Shown: positions 24,318 through 34,012, counted from the stretch's first letter. The stretch is DNA of 51,261 nt from CAYYNQ01 sp964473105 (GCA_964473105.1 CAYYNQ010000016.1:1-51261), one strand, 5' to 3'. A program made the numbers and translations. The notes: a model not told the origin generated them from the sequence alone.

Positions 24318-24714
24318 GGACTTCCCGGGCCTTACGGTGCCGGCCCTGACATACACTCTGCGGGCTGGGAGGGGCGGCGTGACTTGAAACCTAGCAGTTT
24401 GGTTGATTGTTGTCGAGGATGCACAAGTTCCGGTCATATGTTTCTTGGCAGGCAGGCGTGCTTGTCTCCATGCTGTGTGAATGCATTGAGATGAAACGGC
24501 CCGTTGCTTGTGCCCGTAATCATCATCATCGCAATCCTGTATGCTACGGGTTGGAGCACGGTTGCGATGATGGCCAGGACCACGAGCACGAACCAATTGG
24601 ATTGATCTTGGCGCTGGTGGTATGCATAATAAGAGGCCCGTATGCACCGGATTGAGGCGGTCCGGGTCACCCGCCCGGTGCCGGGTTGTCACAATTCAGG
24701 ATCTGGATTCCCTT
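24318..24714. other. Divergent intergenic region between AI-2E permease and secA
   Basis: The long minus-strand frame extending through here has no family features and is not counted as coding. The secA promoter candidate (24603-24631) is the only clear element. No hairpin or riboswitch-like fold was recognised. Confidence 0.4.
24603..24631 (+). promoter_or_regulatory. Sigma-70-type promoter of secA
   Basis: TTGATC (24603-24608) and CATAAT (24626-24631, five of six matches to TATAAT) are separated by exactly 17 bases. They lie about 85 bases before the chosen secA start. This is a pattern match only. Confidence 0.5.
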
Positions 24715-27700
24715 ATGTTGTCCCGCTTGTTTCGATTCTTCCTGGGTGATGCACCCGACAGGAATTTCAAGAGAGTCAAAGACCTCGTTGAAAAGGTCAA
24801 CGAGTGGGATGCCACCTATGCTGAATATACCAGCCAGCAATTGGGGGGTATGACGGCACAATTCCGCGAACGGCTTGGAAAGGGTCAAGGACTGGATGAC
24901 CTTCTACCCGAGGCATTCGGTGCCGTCAAGCAGGCATGCCGTCGTCTTTGCGGCCAGACCTGGGAGGCAGGCGGGTCCGATCAGGAATGGAACATGGTTC
25001 CCTATGATGTCCAACTCTGCGGGGGGATCTATCTGCACCGGGGGTCGATTGCGGAGATGGCAACAGGTGAGGGGAAGACCCTGGTTGCCGCCGCACCGCT
25101 TTACCTGAATGCCCTGCCCGGGCGCGGCGCACACCTGATCACCGTCAACGACTACCTGGCAAGACGTGACAGTGAGTGGATGGGCCGTATTTTCGAGGCT
25201 CTGGGCATGACGGTCGGCTGCATCCTGACCGACATGTCCCCGGAGCAGCGCAGGCAATCCTACGGGTGTGACATCACCTATGGAACCAATAACGAATTTG
25301 GATTTGATTATCTCCGTGACAACATGTCCTGGCACCCGGATCAACTGGTCCAGAGGCATCATCACTATGCAATCGTCGACGAGGTCGACAGTGTCCTGAT
25401 CGATGAGGCCAGGACCCCGCTGATCATTTCCGGCCAGGTCGATCGTTCGACGCAGATGTTTGACCATATCAAGCCGATGATCAGCAAGCTGGTGCGTACC
25501 CAGAACGAACTGGTCAATGGGATCGTGAATGAGGCCGAGGAACTGCTCAGGGCCGCCGATGAACTCGAGGATGGCAAGCAACTTGAGGAAAGACGCTATG
25601 AGGTGGGGATCAAGCTGCTTCAGGCAAGAAAGGGTTCGCCCAAGCATAAGCGTCTGATGAAGACATCCAGTGACGGGGGTACGCTGCGCCTGATCGAGAA
25701 GGTTGAGCACGAATTCATGCGTGATAAGCGGATGCCCGAACTGGAGTCGGAGCTTTATTTTGTTGTTGATGAACGGGGTCATACCATCGACCTGACCGAA
25801 AAGGGAAGGGCATCGGTCAGCCCGGAGAACCCTGATTTTTATCTTCTTCCCGACATCGTTGAGGAGATTGCCGCGATTGAACGCCGCGACGGGCTCTCGG
25901 ACGCCGAACGAGAGCAACTGGTCGATGAGGCTCACCGTGAACACGATGAGCGTAGTGAACTGCTCCATAACATCTCGCAGATGCTCCGGGCATACATCCT
26001 TTACGTCAAGGATGACGACTATATCATCGAGGACAACAAGATCGTGATCATCGATGAGAATACCGGCAGAAAGATGACCGGACGCCGCTGGAGTGACGGC
26101 CTGCACCAGGCGGTCGAGGCCAAGGAGGGTGTCCGGATTGAGAAGGAGACCCAGACCCTCGCGACAATCACGCTTCAGAATTATTTCAGGATGTACAACA
26201 AGTTGTCCGGCATGACGGGCACCGCCGAGACCGAGGCCTCGGAGTTCGCCCATACCTACAAAATGGACGTGGCTGTTATTCCGGCCAACAAGGTTTGCAC
26301 CCGTGCTGACATGAATGACCTGATCTACAAAACCCAGCGGGAGAAATACAGCGCGATCCTGGATGAAATCAGCAGGCTGCATGAACTGGGTTTGCCGGTC
26401 CTGGTTGGGACGACCAGCGTGGAGGTGAGCGAGAAACTTTCGAAGATGTTGAAGCGCATCCGTATTTCCCACAATGTTCTCAACGCAAAGCAGCATGAAC
26501 ACGAGGCCCAGATCGTGAAGGATGCCGGCCAGCTGGGTGCCGTGACGATTGCCACCAACATGGCCGGGCGTGGAACTGACATCAAGCTCGGGACGGGTGT
26601 CCTTGAGGAGCCGTCGGGCTGGCGGGACAATCCGGAAAACCCGCCCCGGGGGCTGCAGATTGTCGGGACCGAGCGTCACGATTCACGGAGGATTGACCGT
26701 CAATTGATGGGGCGGGCAGGGCGGCAGGGCGATCCCGGCGCCTCCCGGTTTTTTGTGTCCATCGAGGACGACCTGATGCGCCTTTTCGCCTCCGAAAAAA
26801 TGGCCAGGCTGATGTCCCGGGGTTTTATCGAGGGCGAACCCCTCAGTCATGGCCTTGCCAATCGTGCCATTGCCTCGGCCCAGAAGAAGATTGAAGGCAT
26901 CAACTTCGAACAACGCAAAAGAACGCTTGAATATGACGATGTCATGAACAAGCAACGCGAGACGATATACAGGATGCGCCGGGAATCACTGGTATCAATA
27001 GATGACAATCTGACCCAGATCATGGGTCTCGCCGAAAGGGCGCTCGTGTATGTCTGGCAGGAGTATTGTGGCGAGCCGAGTGAACAGGACTGGAACATCA
27101 GGGGATTTCTGGAATGGGTGCAGCGCTGTGCGATGGTGGGTGACCTGGAAAGTCTTCCGGAGGTCACGGGGGATTCGCAGGAGGACTATCTTCGTGAAGT
27201 CCTGAACCACTGCGAGTCGGCCTACCGCCAGAAATCCGAGGCGCTGGGTCCCGAGATCATGAGCGTTCTACAGAGGGTGGTCATTCTGAATGTGATCGAC
27301 CAGCACTGGCGTGATCATCTGCTCGCGATCGATGAGTTGCGCCAGGGGATATTCCTGCAGAGTTACGGGCAGAAGAACCCGCTGACGGAATACCGAAGTG
27401 AGGCATCTGAAATGTTCATGGACCTTCAGGACTCGGTTGCGCGTGAAATCTTCGAGAAGATTTACAGGGTCCATATCGTCCAGGAACGTGAAACCGGGGC
27501 GTCAAGCATCCAGTTCAGCAAGGAAACGGGACGCCAGTCGGTGGCCGACACCGTCCGGGAGGAGCAGGAACGGCAGCACAGGCTGCAGGCTGCCGGTGCC
27601 GGGGCGGATGACAACGGCGGGAAAACAGCGCGTCGCCCCACGACTTATCGTCGTGCTGAACGCAAGATCAAGCCAAACGAGCCATGCCCCTGCGGCAGCG

Positions 27701-27759
27701 GCAAGAAATACAAGAAATGTTGCGGGTTGGTCGCTGGGCAGGCCCGGGAGGCATCCTGA
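24715..27759 (+). CDS. secA: Protein translocase subunit SecA
   Basis: SecA is the ATPase that drives preproteins through SecYEG. The start at MLSRLFRFFLGDAPDRN (1014 residues) fits the family; an upstream in-frame ATG adds 31 unrelated residues. Walker A is ATGEGKT (residues 116-122), Walker B is in DEVDSVLIDEARTPLIISG, the second nucleotide domain has TIATNMAGRGTDIKL and QLMGRAGRQGDPG, and the C-terminal zinc-binding SEC-C motif is CPCGSGKKYKKCC. An extra charged helical block of roughly 100 residues follows the Walker B region (from about SGQVDRS to LYFVVDERG), which makes the protein longer than the ~900-residue enterobacterial form. Similar insertions are known in Planctomycetes and Bacteroidetes SecA. 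The ribosome site is weak. Confidence 0.97.
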   Translation: MLSRLFRFFLGDAPDRNFKRVKDLVEKVNEWDATYAEYTSQQLGGMTAQFRERLGKGQGLDDLLPEAFGAVKQACRRLCGQTWEAGGSDQEWNMVPYDVQLCGGIYLHRGSIAEMATGEGKTLVAAAPLYLNALPGRGAHLITVNDYLARRDSEWMGRIFEALGMTVGCILTDMSPEQRRQSYGCDITYGTNNEFGFDYLRDNMSWHPDQLVQRHHHYAIVDEVDSVLIDEARTPLIISGQVDRSTQMFDHIKPMISKLVRTQNELVNGIVNEAEELLRAADELEDGKQLEERRYEVGIKLLQARKGSPKHKRLMKTSSDGGTLRLIEKVEHEFMRDKRMPELESELYFVVDERGHTIDLTEKGRASVSPENPDFYLLPDIVEEIAAIERRDGLSDAEREQLVDEAHREHDERSELLHNISQMLRAYILYVKDDDYIIEDNKIVIIDENTGRKMTGRRWSDGLHQAVEAKEGVRIEKETQTLATITLQNYFRMYNKLSGMTGTAETEASEFAHTYKMDVAVIPANKVCTRADMNDLIYKTQREKYSAILDEISRLHELGLPVLVGTTSVEVSEKLSKMLKRIRISHNVLNAKQHEHEAQIVKDAGQLGAVTIATNMAGRGTDIKLGTGVLEEPSGWRDNPENPPRGLQIVGTERHDSRRIDRQLMGRAGRQGDPGASRFFVSIEDDLMRLFASEKMARLMSRGFIEGEPLSHGLANRAIASAQKKIEGINFEQRKRTLEYDDVMNKQRETIYRMRRESLVSIDDNLTQIMGLAERALVYVWQEYCGEPSEQDWNIRGFLEWVQRCAMVGDLESLPEVTGDSQEDYLREVLNHCESAYRQKSEALGPEIMSVLQRVVILNVIDQHWRDHLLAIDELRQGIFLQSYGQKNPLTEYRSEASEMFMDLQDSVAREIFEKIYRVHIVQERETGASSIQFSKETGRQSVADTVREEQERQHRLQAAGAGADDNGGKTARRPTTYRRAERKIKPNEPCPCGSGKKYKKCCGLVAGQAREAS

Positions 27760-27820
27760 CCCGGACATGCCGCCCCACGACAGGATACTTTCCCGCGTTG
27801 ATATTTTTCCAGGCGATTGA

Positions 27821-28744
27821 ATGTCTCAGGAAAACACATCCGAATCTTTCAGCCCGGTCAAGATCGTTCATTTCGGCGATCTTCATGTCTGGGATATCGG
27901 CTGGGACTGTGACCCGTACCCCAAGAGGATTCTTGGCCTTGGAAACCTGCTTTTGCGCAGATGCAGGAAATTCCCTCCATGGGCTGCCGAGGAAGTGCTC
28001 GGGGAAATCTCCCGGCAGGAGGCTGACTATGTACTCTTTTCCGGCGATCTCACGACAGCTTCGCTGAAGTCGGAATTCGACCGGGCACGGGAATTGCTTA
28101 AAAACATCAGGGGCCAATGGAAGGACCATTGCATCTTCATTCCCGGCAACCATGACCGTTACACCCCGCGGGCCGGGCGTGAAGGGTACTTTGAGACCAG
28201 GTTTCTCGGGTTTTCGCAGGATTACCCCTTCATGCGGAGCCTGTCGGGGAACTGGAATTTGGTCTGTTTTGACTGTTCGGTTCCACGAGCTATTTCCTCG
28301 AGGGGCCAGATTGATCGTGAACAAATGGAAAAATTGGACGGATACCTGGAAGCCGCCGGGGCGGCCTCCAGGAATGTCCTGGTGATGGGCCATTATCCCC
28401 TGGTTTATCCCGATGGGGTGCGAGTCGGTTGGGACCATGAATTACCCGGGCGCAGCAGGGTTCTTGAACTGCTTGCAAAGCACGGTGTCAGGGCTTATTT
28501 GCACGGGCACACTCACCAGGGTTGGGCGCTGGAACACGCGGGAATAATTCACCTGAACTGCGGTTCAGCAGGGATGATGGATACGCGTTCCGGCAGGATG
28601 CCCGGATTCGTGGTGATTGATGTGGAGAACCGGGGCGCGATCAGGCTGAAGTCGGTCCGCATGCAATCATTGGAGCCGGGGGATTTACATGGCCCGGTCC
28701 GGTGGTTGGAGAGTGAGATGAATCTACAACCATTGGGGGATTGA
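27821..28744 (+). CDS. Calcineurin-like metallophosphoesterase
   Basis: The 307-residue protein has the full set of metallophosphoesterase motifs: FGDLHVWD (D-x-H), LFSGDLT (GD), IPGNHDR (GNHD), VMGHYPLV (GH) and LHGHTHQG (GHTH). These bind two metal ions and cleave phosphomono- or diesters. No signal peptide is seen, so it is probably cytoplasmic. The substrate (nucleotide, lipid or phosphoprotein) is unknown. It follows secA on the same strand after ~60 bases and may share its transcript. Confidence 0.9.
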   Translation: MSQENTSESFSPVKIVHFGDLHVWDIGWDCDPYPKRILGLGNLLLRRCRKFPPWAAEEVLGEISRQEADYVLFSGDLTTASLKSEFDRARELLKNIRGQWKDHCIFIPGNHDRYTPRAGREGYFETRFLGFSQDYPFMRSLSGNWNLVCFDCSVPRAISSRGQIDREQMEKLDGYLEAAGAASRNVLVMGHYPLVYPDGVRVGWDHELPGRSRVLELLAKHGVRAYLHGHTHQGWALEHAGIIHLNCGSAGMMDTRSGRMPGFVVIDVENRGAIRLKSVRMQSLEPGDLHGPVRWLESEMNLQPLGD

Positions 28745-28935
28745 TGAAGAATGGGCACTTCCCGACAAATTCGGTCCTGGGAATGGCCATGAGGAACACT
28801 GGATGCGGTATCCGTCGACTTTCCTACCCCCAACCCCACCCCTTTACCCGGCGAATCCGGCTCGATTGATCCGAGGCGGGATTGCTACCGGGGTGCGTGA
28901 TTACAACGATGATTGCGATCACGGGTAGAATAAAC

Positions 28936-30780
28936 CTACTGGAGGTCAAACCATGCGAACTCAACCGGCACGACGTTGTTGATGGACAGGATTGCATCAA
29001 ACAGGCCATGGCCGACATCATTGTCGGGGGCTCCGGCACTTGATGCAAATTCAATGAGCCCATTGCGAATCTGTGTGGGAGTGGCTTCCGGTTTTTCCTG
29101 GATCAGCAGTGCGCACATCCCGGCTGCAAAGGGACAGGCCATGCTCGTCCCCTGCAGGACGTAGTAGCTTGTCGGGCCTGTCCCGTCGTTACTTCCGTCA
29201 TCATCAATTCGAAGGGCGCTGTTGTTTTGGTATGGGTCATCACGGGTTGAGATCATGGCTGATCCGGGGGATGATACAGTCGGGTAATTGGCCCCGTCGA
29301 TACGGGGTCCGCGTGAACTGAAGCCCGCGATGCCCCCGGCTGCCTGGCCATATGAATAACCATTTCCGGTCCAGTTGTCCCACGAAGCCCGATGAACCCA
29401 GGCGCCGACACAAATGGCCTCATCGGCCACCGATGGATTCGTGACCGTATAGGCCATATCCGGAGAATCCCAGGTACTCAAATCCCGGGCAAAACAATGG
29501 ATGGTCGGAGTGTCACCCGCAACCAGGTTGTTGGTGATTGTGAAATTGTAGGTCTTCGCGGCACCTGCGGTATTTGTGTCCAAGGTCCAGGACTGGGAAT
29601 CTGTATCCCTCGAGCTGGTCACCCCGTAATTTTTTGTCAGGGCCTCACCCGCGCCCAGATTGGTGCAGTTCAAGACGATATCATTTGCAGCGGAAGAAGG
29701 ATTATATTGACCGCCTGGATCGCTCCAGATAAGGCTGAGATCCTCCTCCCCGGCATCCTCATCAGCCGGCAGTTTGAGGTTGAATTGGGCTGAAGTTGTG
29801 CCGGGTACCACGTCAATTGAATCGTGTTGTTCATCGTCGGCGTCGTTCCCGGCGGAAATACAGACAACCATTCCGTTGGAGAATGCGATGTCGATTGCCT
29901 GGCACATTGCCGATGAACCGTCATTGAAATTCCCAAGTCCACCATAGCTCATGGTGAATATATCGGCGCCCGCGACCCCGGCACGAACTATCGCCTCAAC
30001 CTCATCGATGATGAATGCGCTGCTGCTGACGTCGCCCCCGATCTTGTAATACAGGGCTGAGGCGCCCGGTGCCGAGCCGCTGTATTGCCCGCCCGAATTG
30101 GTGCCCCGTCCAAGTGCGGAACCGGCAACGTGGGTGCCGTGACCTGTCACGTGATTCGAGACATCCGTGCCCCAAGTGGTGGTATCCGTGCCGTCGGTCA
30201 TGTCATATTTCTCAATTGGTGCGGGGAGATCTGGATGGTTGATGTCGAATCCCGAGTCTGCGATCGCGATGGTCACCCCCGTTCCGTCCCGGGCGGTCAA
30301 GACATCGATTCCATCATGGACATCCTCGACATTCGTGATCTCTTTGGCGATGTCATTCTGGGGTTGACTTGAGTATTCGGCTGAATCCAACCGGGCAATT
30401 CGATCATCCGTCTCAACCTGGTCGAGGCTGCCGTAACTGACCGTGGCTAGGTAAAAACCCAGCGGATGTCCAGGCGGCAGGGGTGGAACATAGCTTTCAT
30501 GGACCATGATGCCACCCGCGGCCAGGTCCTGTTTGTCTGACTCACTCAAGGGGGCGTTGACATAAAGGGCACAATCCTCGCTGTCGAGATTTTCTGGATT
30601 GACGCCTTTTCTGTAGAGGAACGCGGTGTGATCGGCCGTAGATTTGTTGGCTGGTTTCTTCTTGATGGCCTGATGATGGTGGATTGCGGCGCTAACTTTG
30701 TCCGCTCTCGACTCCACCTGGATAAAAGCCGACATGAGGATCAGGAACAGGCTTCCCCTCAAAATATTGAGAGACATCAT
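28936..30780 (-). CDS. Secreted subtilisin-like serine protease (S8)
   Basis: The start is the Met of MMSLNILRGS (614 residues) because a GAAGGGA ribosome site lies inside the five codons of the longer frame. A signal peptide (about 1-25) and a ~125-residue propeptide-like region precede the protease domain. The triad is Asp175 (IAIADSGFDINHPD), His214 (GHGTHVAGS) and Ser546 (GTSMACPFAAG), with the oxyanion Asn in CISAGNDADDE. A ~110-residue beta-rich insertion (ISAGND to ICVGAW) resembles an inserted PPC-like domain. The very end, VVPVEFAWFDLQ, looks like the first strand of a C-terminal sorting or fibronectin-like domain that has been cut off. It is an extracellular protease; its own promoter candidate lies at 30948-30976. 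Confidence 0.92.
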   Translation of the reverse strand: MMSLNILRGSLFLILMSAFIQVESRADKVSAAIHHHQAIKKKPANKSTADHTAFLYRKGVNPENLDSEDCALYVNAPLSESDKQDLAAGGIMVHESYVPPLPPGHPLGFYLATVSYGSLDQVETDDRIARLDSAEYSSQPQNDIAKEITNVEDVHDGIDVLTARDGTGVTIAIADSGFDINHPDLPAPIEKYDMTDGTDTTTWGTDVSNHVTGHGTHVAGSALGRGTNSGGQYSGSAPGASALYYKIGGDVSSSAFIIDEVEAIVRAGVAGADIFTMSYGGLGNFNDGSSAMCQAIDIAFSNGMVVCISAGNDADDEQHDSIDVVPGTTSAQFNLKLPADEDAGEEDLSLIWSDPGGQYNPSSAANDIVLNCTNLGAGEALTKNYGVTSSRDTDSQSWTLDTNTAGAAKTYNFTITNNLVAGDTPTIHCFARDLSTWDSPDMAYTVTNPSVADEAICVGAWVHRASWDNWTGNGYSYGQAAGGIAGFSSRGPRIDGANYPTVSSPGSAMISTRDDPYQNNSALRIDDDGSNDGTGPTSYYVLQGTSMACPFAAGMCALLIQEKPEATPTQIRNGLIEFASSAGAPDNDVGHGLFDAILSINNVVPVEFAWFDLQ

Positions 30781-30947
30781 GATACTTCCCTTCATATAAA
30801 TTCAAGGCAGACGGATGAAGACAATGATGACCTCACCCGAGGTTATCCATCTTTGAACATCTGTTGTCGGGACCGGGCAGGTGGTGTGATGCGGGCGATG
30901 GATGGTTGATTGACCCCACCTGCCTCCGCAAACGGCATGCGAGGCTA

Positions 30948-30976
30948 ACTATATAACGGAATGCCCGGTGATTCAA
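30948..30976 (-). promoter_or_regulatory. Sigma-70-type promoter upstream of the subtilase
   Basis: On the minus strand TTGAAT (30971-30976) and TATAGT (30948-30953, five of six matches) are separated by exactly 17 bases. The leader to the subtilase start would be about 160 bases. The surrounding 30781-31174 gap holds no gene, is AT-rich around 30950-31020, and must also contain the promoter of the ylxM-ffh cluster. Confidence 0.5.
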
Positions 30977-31075
30977 CCTAATGTTAATAACCATTTCGGG
31001 ATATTATATCTCATATAGTTTTTGGAGCCATGTATTCGGAGGCATTTTTAAGGGTCGTTGCCTGTCCTTGTCAGG

Positions 31076-31104
31076 TTGACAGCGCTTCATGAATTGGGTA
31101 GGTT
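31076..31104 (+). promoter_or_regulatory. Weak promoter candidate of the ylxM-ffh cluster
   Basis: A perfect TTGACA (31076-31081) is followed after 17 bases by TAGGTT (three of six matches to TATAAT). A second TTGACA and a TATAAA lie a little further downstream without good spacing. Which, if any, is used cannot be decided by eye. Confidence 0.3.
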
Positions 31105-31174
31105 TGGGTTTCATGTGTAAAGTATAAATATTTGACAAGCAAACAGGCCCGATTACTGAAAGGAAGATGATCGG

Positions 31175-31585
31175 ATGGCAAAATCAACCATGCCCGAGGT
31201 CAGGCATCACGAGGTCTGCCTTCTGCTTGACGCTTATGGTTGCCTGTTGACAGAGAGACAATTGACCTTTCTCAGGCACTATTACGAGGAAGACCTGACC
31301 TTCGGCGAAATTGCCACCGATTACGGCGTGTCACGTCAGGCTGTCTTTGATGCGGTGAAGCATGGAGCCGAGGGGCTGGAACAGTTTGAGCAGGCACTGG
31401 GCTTGGTCGGGAGCGGGTGGAGTGCTTGGGAGGCTCTTGACGAGACCCCGCAAGCTATATCCCGGAGCTTGGGAAAGATTTGTGAACGCATTGAGGGCAG
31501 CAGCGAGCAGGTTGATATGCGCGTTATCTTGAGGGAACTGAAGGTTGTTGTCCGGTCGCTTAAGCCCGAATCCGGAGTGGACTAA
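31175..31585 (+). CDS. ylxM: YlxM/p13-like putative DNA-binding protein
   Basis: The 136-residue protein has a sigma-like helix-turn-helix: LLLDAYGCLLTERQLTFLRHY, then DLTFGEIATDYGVSRQAVFDAVKHG. This is the UPF0122 (YlxM) signature. In many bacteria ylxM lies immediately upstream of ffh, exactly as here, and is thought to affect SRP components, though its function is not well established. The C-terminal half is charged and helical and longer than usual. An AAAGGAAG ribosome site precedes the ATG. Confidence 0.88.
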   Translation: MAKSTMPEVRHHEVCLLLDAYGCLLTERQLTFLRHYYEEDLTFGEIATDYGVSRQAVFDAVKHGAEGLEQFEQALGLVGSGWSAWEALDETPQAISRSLGKICERIEGSSEQVDMRVILRELKVVVRSLKPESGVD

Positions 31586-31649
31586 GAGCCCGGTGGCTTG
31601 GGCCAATAGCCGCCCGGATTCAAAATAAAACGGATGAATCATTTTTCAT

Positions 31650-33179
31650 ATGTTCGATGAATTGGGAGACAAACTTTCGGGCGCATTTCGCAAGCTTCGC
31701 GGTGAGGCGAGGATATCCGAGGAAAATGTACGCGATGCCGTTCGGGAGGTGCGATTGGCGCTTCTCGATGCAGACGTCAACCTGAAGGTTGTCAAGCAGT
31801 TCATTTCAGCCGTCCGCGAGAAGGCCCTCGGCGAGGATGTCCTGAAATCCGTCAAGCCGGGACAACAGTTTGTCAAGATCGTCCATGACGAGTTGGTCTC
31901 GATGATGGGTGGTGAGGCGGCCCATTTCGACCTGAAAAAGGGTCATTTGAACACCATCCTGCTGCTGGGCCTTCAGGGTTCTGGAAAAACGACATTCAGC
32001 GGAAAACTTGCCTTTCGCTGTAAGGGCCTTGGTTTCAATCCCATGCTCGTTGCCTGTGATATCCATAGGCCTGCCGCTATCGAGCAGCTTCATGTGGTTG
32101 GTAGGAACCTCAAGATACCTGTCTTTGACAGGGGGGTCGACACGCCCGCACCTGAGATTGCACAGGCTGGTCTGGAGCATGCGAAGCGCATTGGTTCGGA
32201 TCTGGTGATTTTCGATACGGCCGGTCGTCTGCACATCGACGAGGTGCGGATGGAGGAGTTGCATGCTATCAAGTCCGGGGTTCGTCCCTATTTTTCCTTT
32301 TTTGTCGCCGATGCCATGACCGGTAATGACGCCGTGAACTCAGCCCGGTCCTTTCATGATGGAGTGGGCATTGACGGGGTTTGCCTGACCAAGCTGGATG
32401 GTGATGCACGCGGGGGCGCGGCACTTTCGATCAAGGCGATCACTGGAAAACCCATCTATTTTGTGGGCCTGGGGGAAAGGAGTGAAGACCTTGAGCCGTT
32501 TCACCCCGACCGTATGGCATCGCGGATCCTGGGAATGGGTGATGTCCTGACACTGGTTGAAAAAGCGCAGGAGCAGGTTGACCAGGGCCAGGCCGAGGAG
32601 ATGCAAAAGAAACTCAAGAAGCAGACCTTTTCACTACAGGACTTCCTCGACCAGATGAAACAGGTCAAGAAGATGGGTTCCATCAAGAGCCTGATGAACA
32701 TGATTCCGGGCATGCGGGACATGATGAAACAGGTTGGCGATGAAATCAGTGATGACATGATGAAACCGATGGAGGCCATGATACTTTCCATGACCCCGTC
32801 CGAGAGAGACCATCCGGAGATCATAGACGGCAACCGCCGCAAACGCATTGCGTCCGGTTCCGGAACCACGGCGGCCGATCTCAACGGGATGCTCAAGGAA
32901 TTTTTCCAGATGCGAAAAATGATGGGCCAGATGATGCGGATGGGGGGAATGGGGGGGATGATGAAAAAGGGGATCGGGGGGTTGCTTGGTCGCAAGGCAG
33001 AACAGGGCGATGGAGATGTGGCGGCCGAACTTGCCGCCGGCGGTTTCCCCGGTGGGGCCTTCAACCAGAAGGCCGGGCGCGCGGCCGGGGACCCGTTTTC
33101 AGAAAAGCAGAAGCCCAAGCACAGGCGTAAATCCAAGAGCCGGAAAAACAAGGGGAAGAGAAACAGGAAAAGGAGGTGA
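31650..33179 (+). CDS. ffh: Signal recognition particle protein Ffh (SRP54)
   Basis: Ffh binds signal sequences and the SRP RNA and delivers nascent membrane proteins to FtsY. The 509 residues show the N domain (residues 1-90; EVRLALLDADVNLKVVKQF), the G domain with P-loop GLQGSGKTT (107-115), DTAGRLHIDE, TKLDGDARGGAA, and a Met-rich M domain (IKSLMNMIPGMRDMMKQ; MMGQMMRMGGMGGMM). The tail is unusually basic (KPKHRRKSKSRKNKGKRNRK), possibly adding RNA affinity. It sits between ylxM and rpsP in the usual translation/targeting cluster. Confidence 0.97.
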   Translation: MFDELGDKLSGAFRKLRGEARISEENVRDAVREVRLALLDADVNLKVVKQFISAVREKALGEDVLKSVKPGQQFVKIVHDELVSMMGGEAAHFDLKKGHLNTILLLGLQGSGKTTFSGKLAFRCKGLGFNPMLVACDIHRPAAIEQLHVVGRNLKIPVFDRGVDTPAPEIAQAGLEHAKRIGSDLVIFDTAGRLHIDEVRMEELHAIKSGVRPYFSFFVADAMTGNDAVNSARSFHDGVGIDGVCLTKLDGDARGGAALSIKAITGKPIYFVGLGERSEDLEPFHPDRMASRILGMGDVLTLVEKAQEQVDQGQAEEMQKKLKKQTFSLQDFLDQMKQVKKMGSIKSLMNMIPGMRDMMKQVGDEISDDMMKPMEAMILSMTPSERDHPEIIDGNRRKRIASGSGTTAADLNGMLKEFFQMRKMMGQMMRMGGMGGMMKKGIGGLLGRKAEQGDGDVAAELAAGGFPGGAFNQKAGRAAGDPFSEKQKPKHRRKSKSRKNKGKRNRKRR

Positions 33180-33254
33180 GTGGGAGGGGAACTTGATCAT
33201 CAAAAAGGGTTATCCATGTGGAACCTGAATCTAAAGAAGGGAAGATGAAGTAAA

Positions 33255-33536
33255 ATGGTTAAAATCAGACTGGCCAGGCATGGCCGAAAAAAAATGCCCA
33301 GCTACCGGGTTGTCGTTGCAGACAGTCGCTGCCCCCGTGATGGGAAATTTATCGAGATCTTGGGGATTTACCAGCCCTTAAACCCGGCCGAGGAAGATCA
33401 GTTACGGGTTGATGAGGATAAGGCCCTCAAGTGGCTCGGGCAGGGTGCAGTGCCGACCGATACGGTTCGGTCCTTGCTTCGTAAGTTGGGTATTCTCAAG
33501 AAGTTCCATGAACAAAAGCTGGCTGCCAAGGTTTAA
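33255..33536 (+). CDS. rpsP: 30S ribosomal protein S16
   Basis: The 93-residue protein begins MVKIRLARHGRKKMPSYRVV and continues with RCPRDGKFIEILGIYQPLNP, the standard S16 signature, and ends with the basic helical tail. S16 is an assembly protein of the 30S body. A purine-rich GAAGGGAAGATGAAG segment precedes the ATG. The gene follows ffh and precedes khpA and rimM, the common arrangement. Confidence 0.97.
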   Translation: MVKIRLARHGRKKMPSYRVVVADSRCPRDGKFIEILGIYQPLNPAEEDQLRVDEDKALKWLGQGAVPTDTVRSLLRKLGILKKFHEQKLAAKV

Positions 33537-33661
33537 CTGGATGTTCGTCCGAATACCGGTTGGGACGGATATAAAAGTTGACAAACTGCCATGTAATTGA
33601 AAGAAGTATACTGTGTGTAACAGTGGCAAAATCATTATTATACAGTGATTTGGAGTTGGCC

Positions 33662-33688
33662 GGGTATCCACGGTCCTGTCGGATACCC
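33662..33688 (+). other. Perfect 8-bp hairpin between rpsP and khpA
   Basis: GGGTATCC (33662-33669) and GGATACCC (33681-33688) pair perfectly around an 11-nt loop inside the 194-base rpsP-khpA gap. No T run follows, so it is more likely an RNA-processing or stability element than a terminator. Confidence 0.4.
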
Positions 33689-33730
33689 TCCGCTTCGAGT
33701 TCAAGTTGAATAAAGGACAGGTATGGATCG

Positions 33731-34012
33731 ATGAGCGAAGCTGAAATGATGGGTAACGGTCCCGTTGATGCAGATATCACGATGAAACAGCTAGTTGAAT
33801 ATATCGCAAAGGCCTTGGTGGACTTTCCCGACCAGGTTGAGGTTGTCGCCATGGAAAGCCAGAATAGCGTAATTATCGAATTGAAGGTGGCGGCGGATGA
33901 TATCGGGAAAGTCATCGGCAAGGGTGGACAGACTGCCAAGGCCATGAGGAAGATCCTCTCGGCGGCGGCGACCAAACTCCAGAAAAAATCCCTACTGCAG
34001 ATCATCGAATAG
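33731..34012 (+). CDS. khpA: KH-domain RNA-binding protein KhpA (YlqC)
   Basis: The 93-residue protein consists of a single KH domain. LVEYIAKALVDFPDQVEV is the usual YlqC N-terminus and DDIGKVIGKGGQTAKAMRKIL contains the GxxG loop (GKGG) that contacts RNA. KhpA binds many RNAs, often with KhpB/Jag, and affects cell-envelope growth and small-RNA networks in several bacteria. Its place between rpsP and rimM is conserved across many phyla. The N-terminal ~16 residues are an acidic extension. Confidence 0.95.
   Translation: MSEAEMMGNGPVDADITMKQLVEYIAKALVDFPDQVEVVAMESQNSVIIELKVAADDIGKVIGKGGQTAKAMRKILSAAATKLQKKSLLQIIE

Noticed and set aside
24904..26679. 591-codon minus-strand open frame opposite secA
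   Set aside because: It is fully antisense to a strong SecA gene and shows no family motif; long shadow frames are expected in GC-rich coding DNA.
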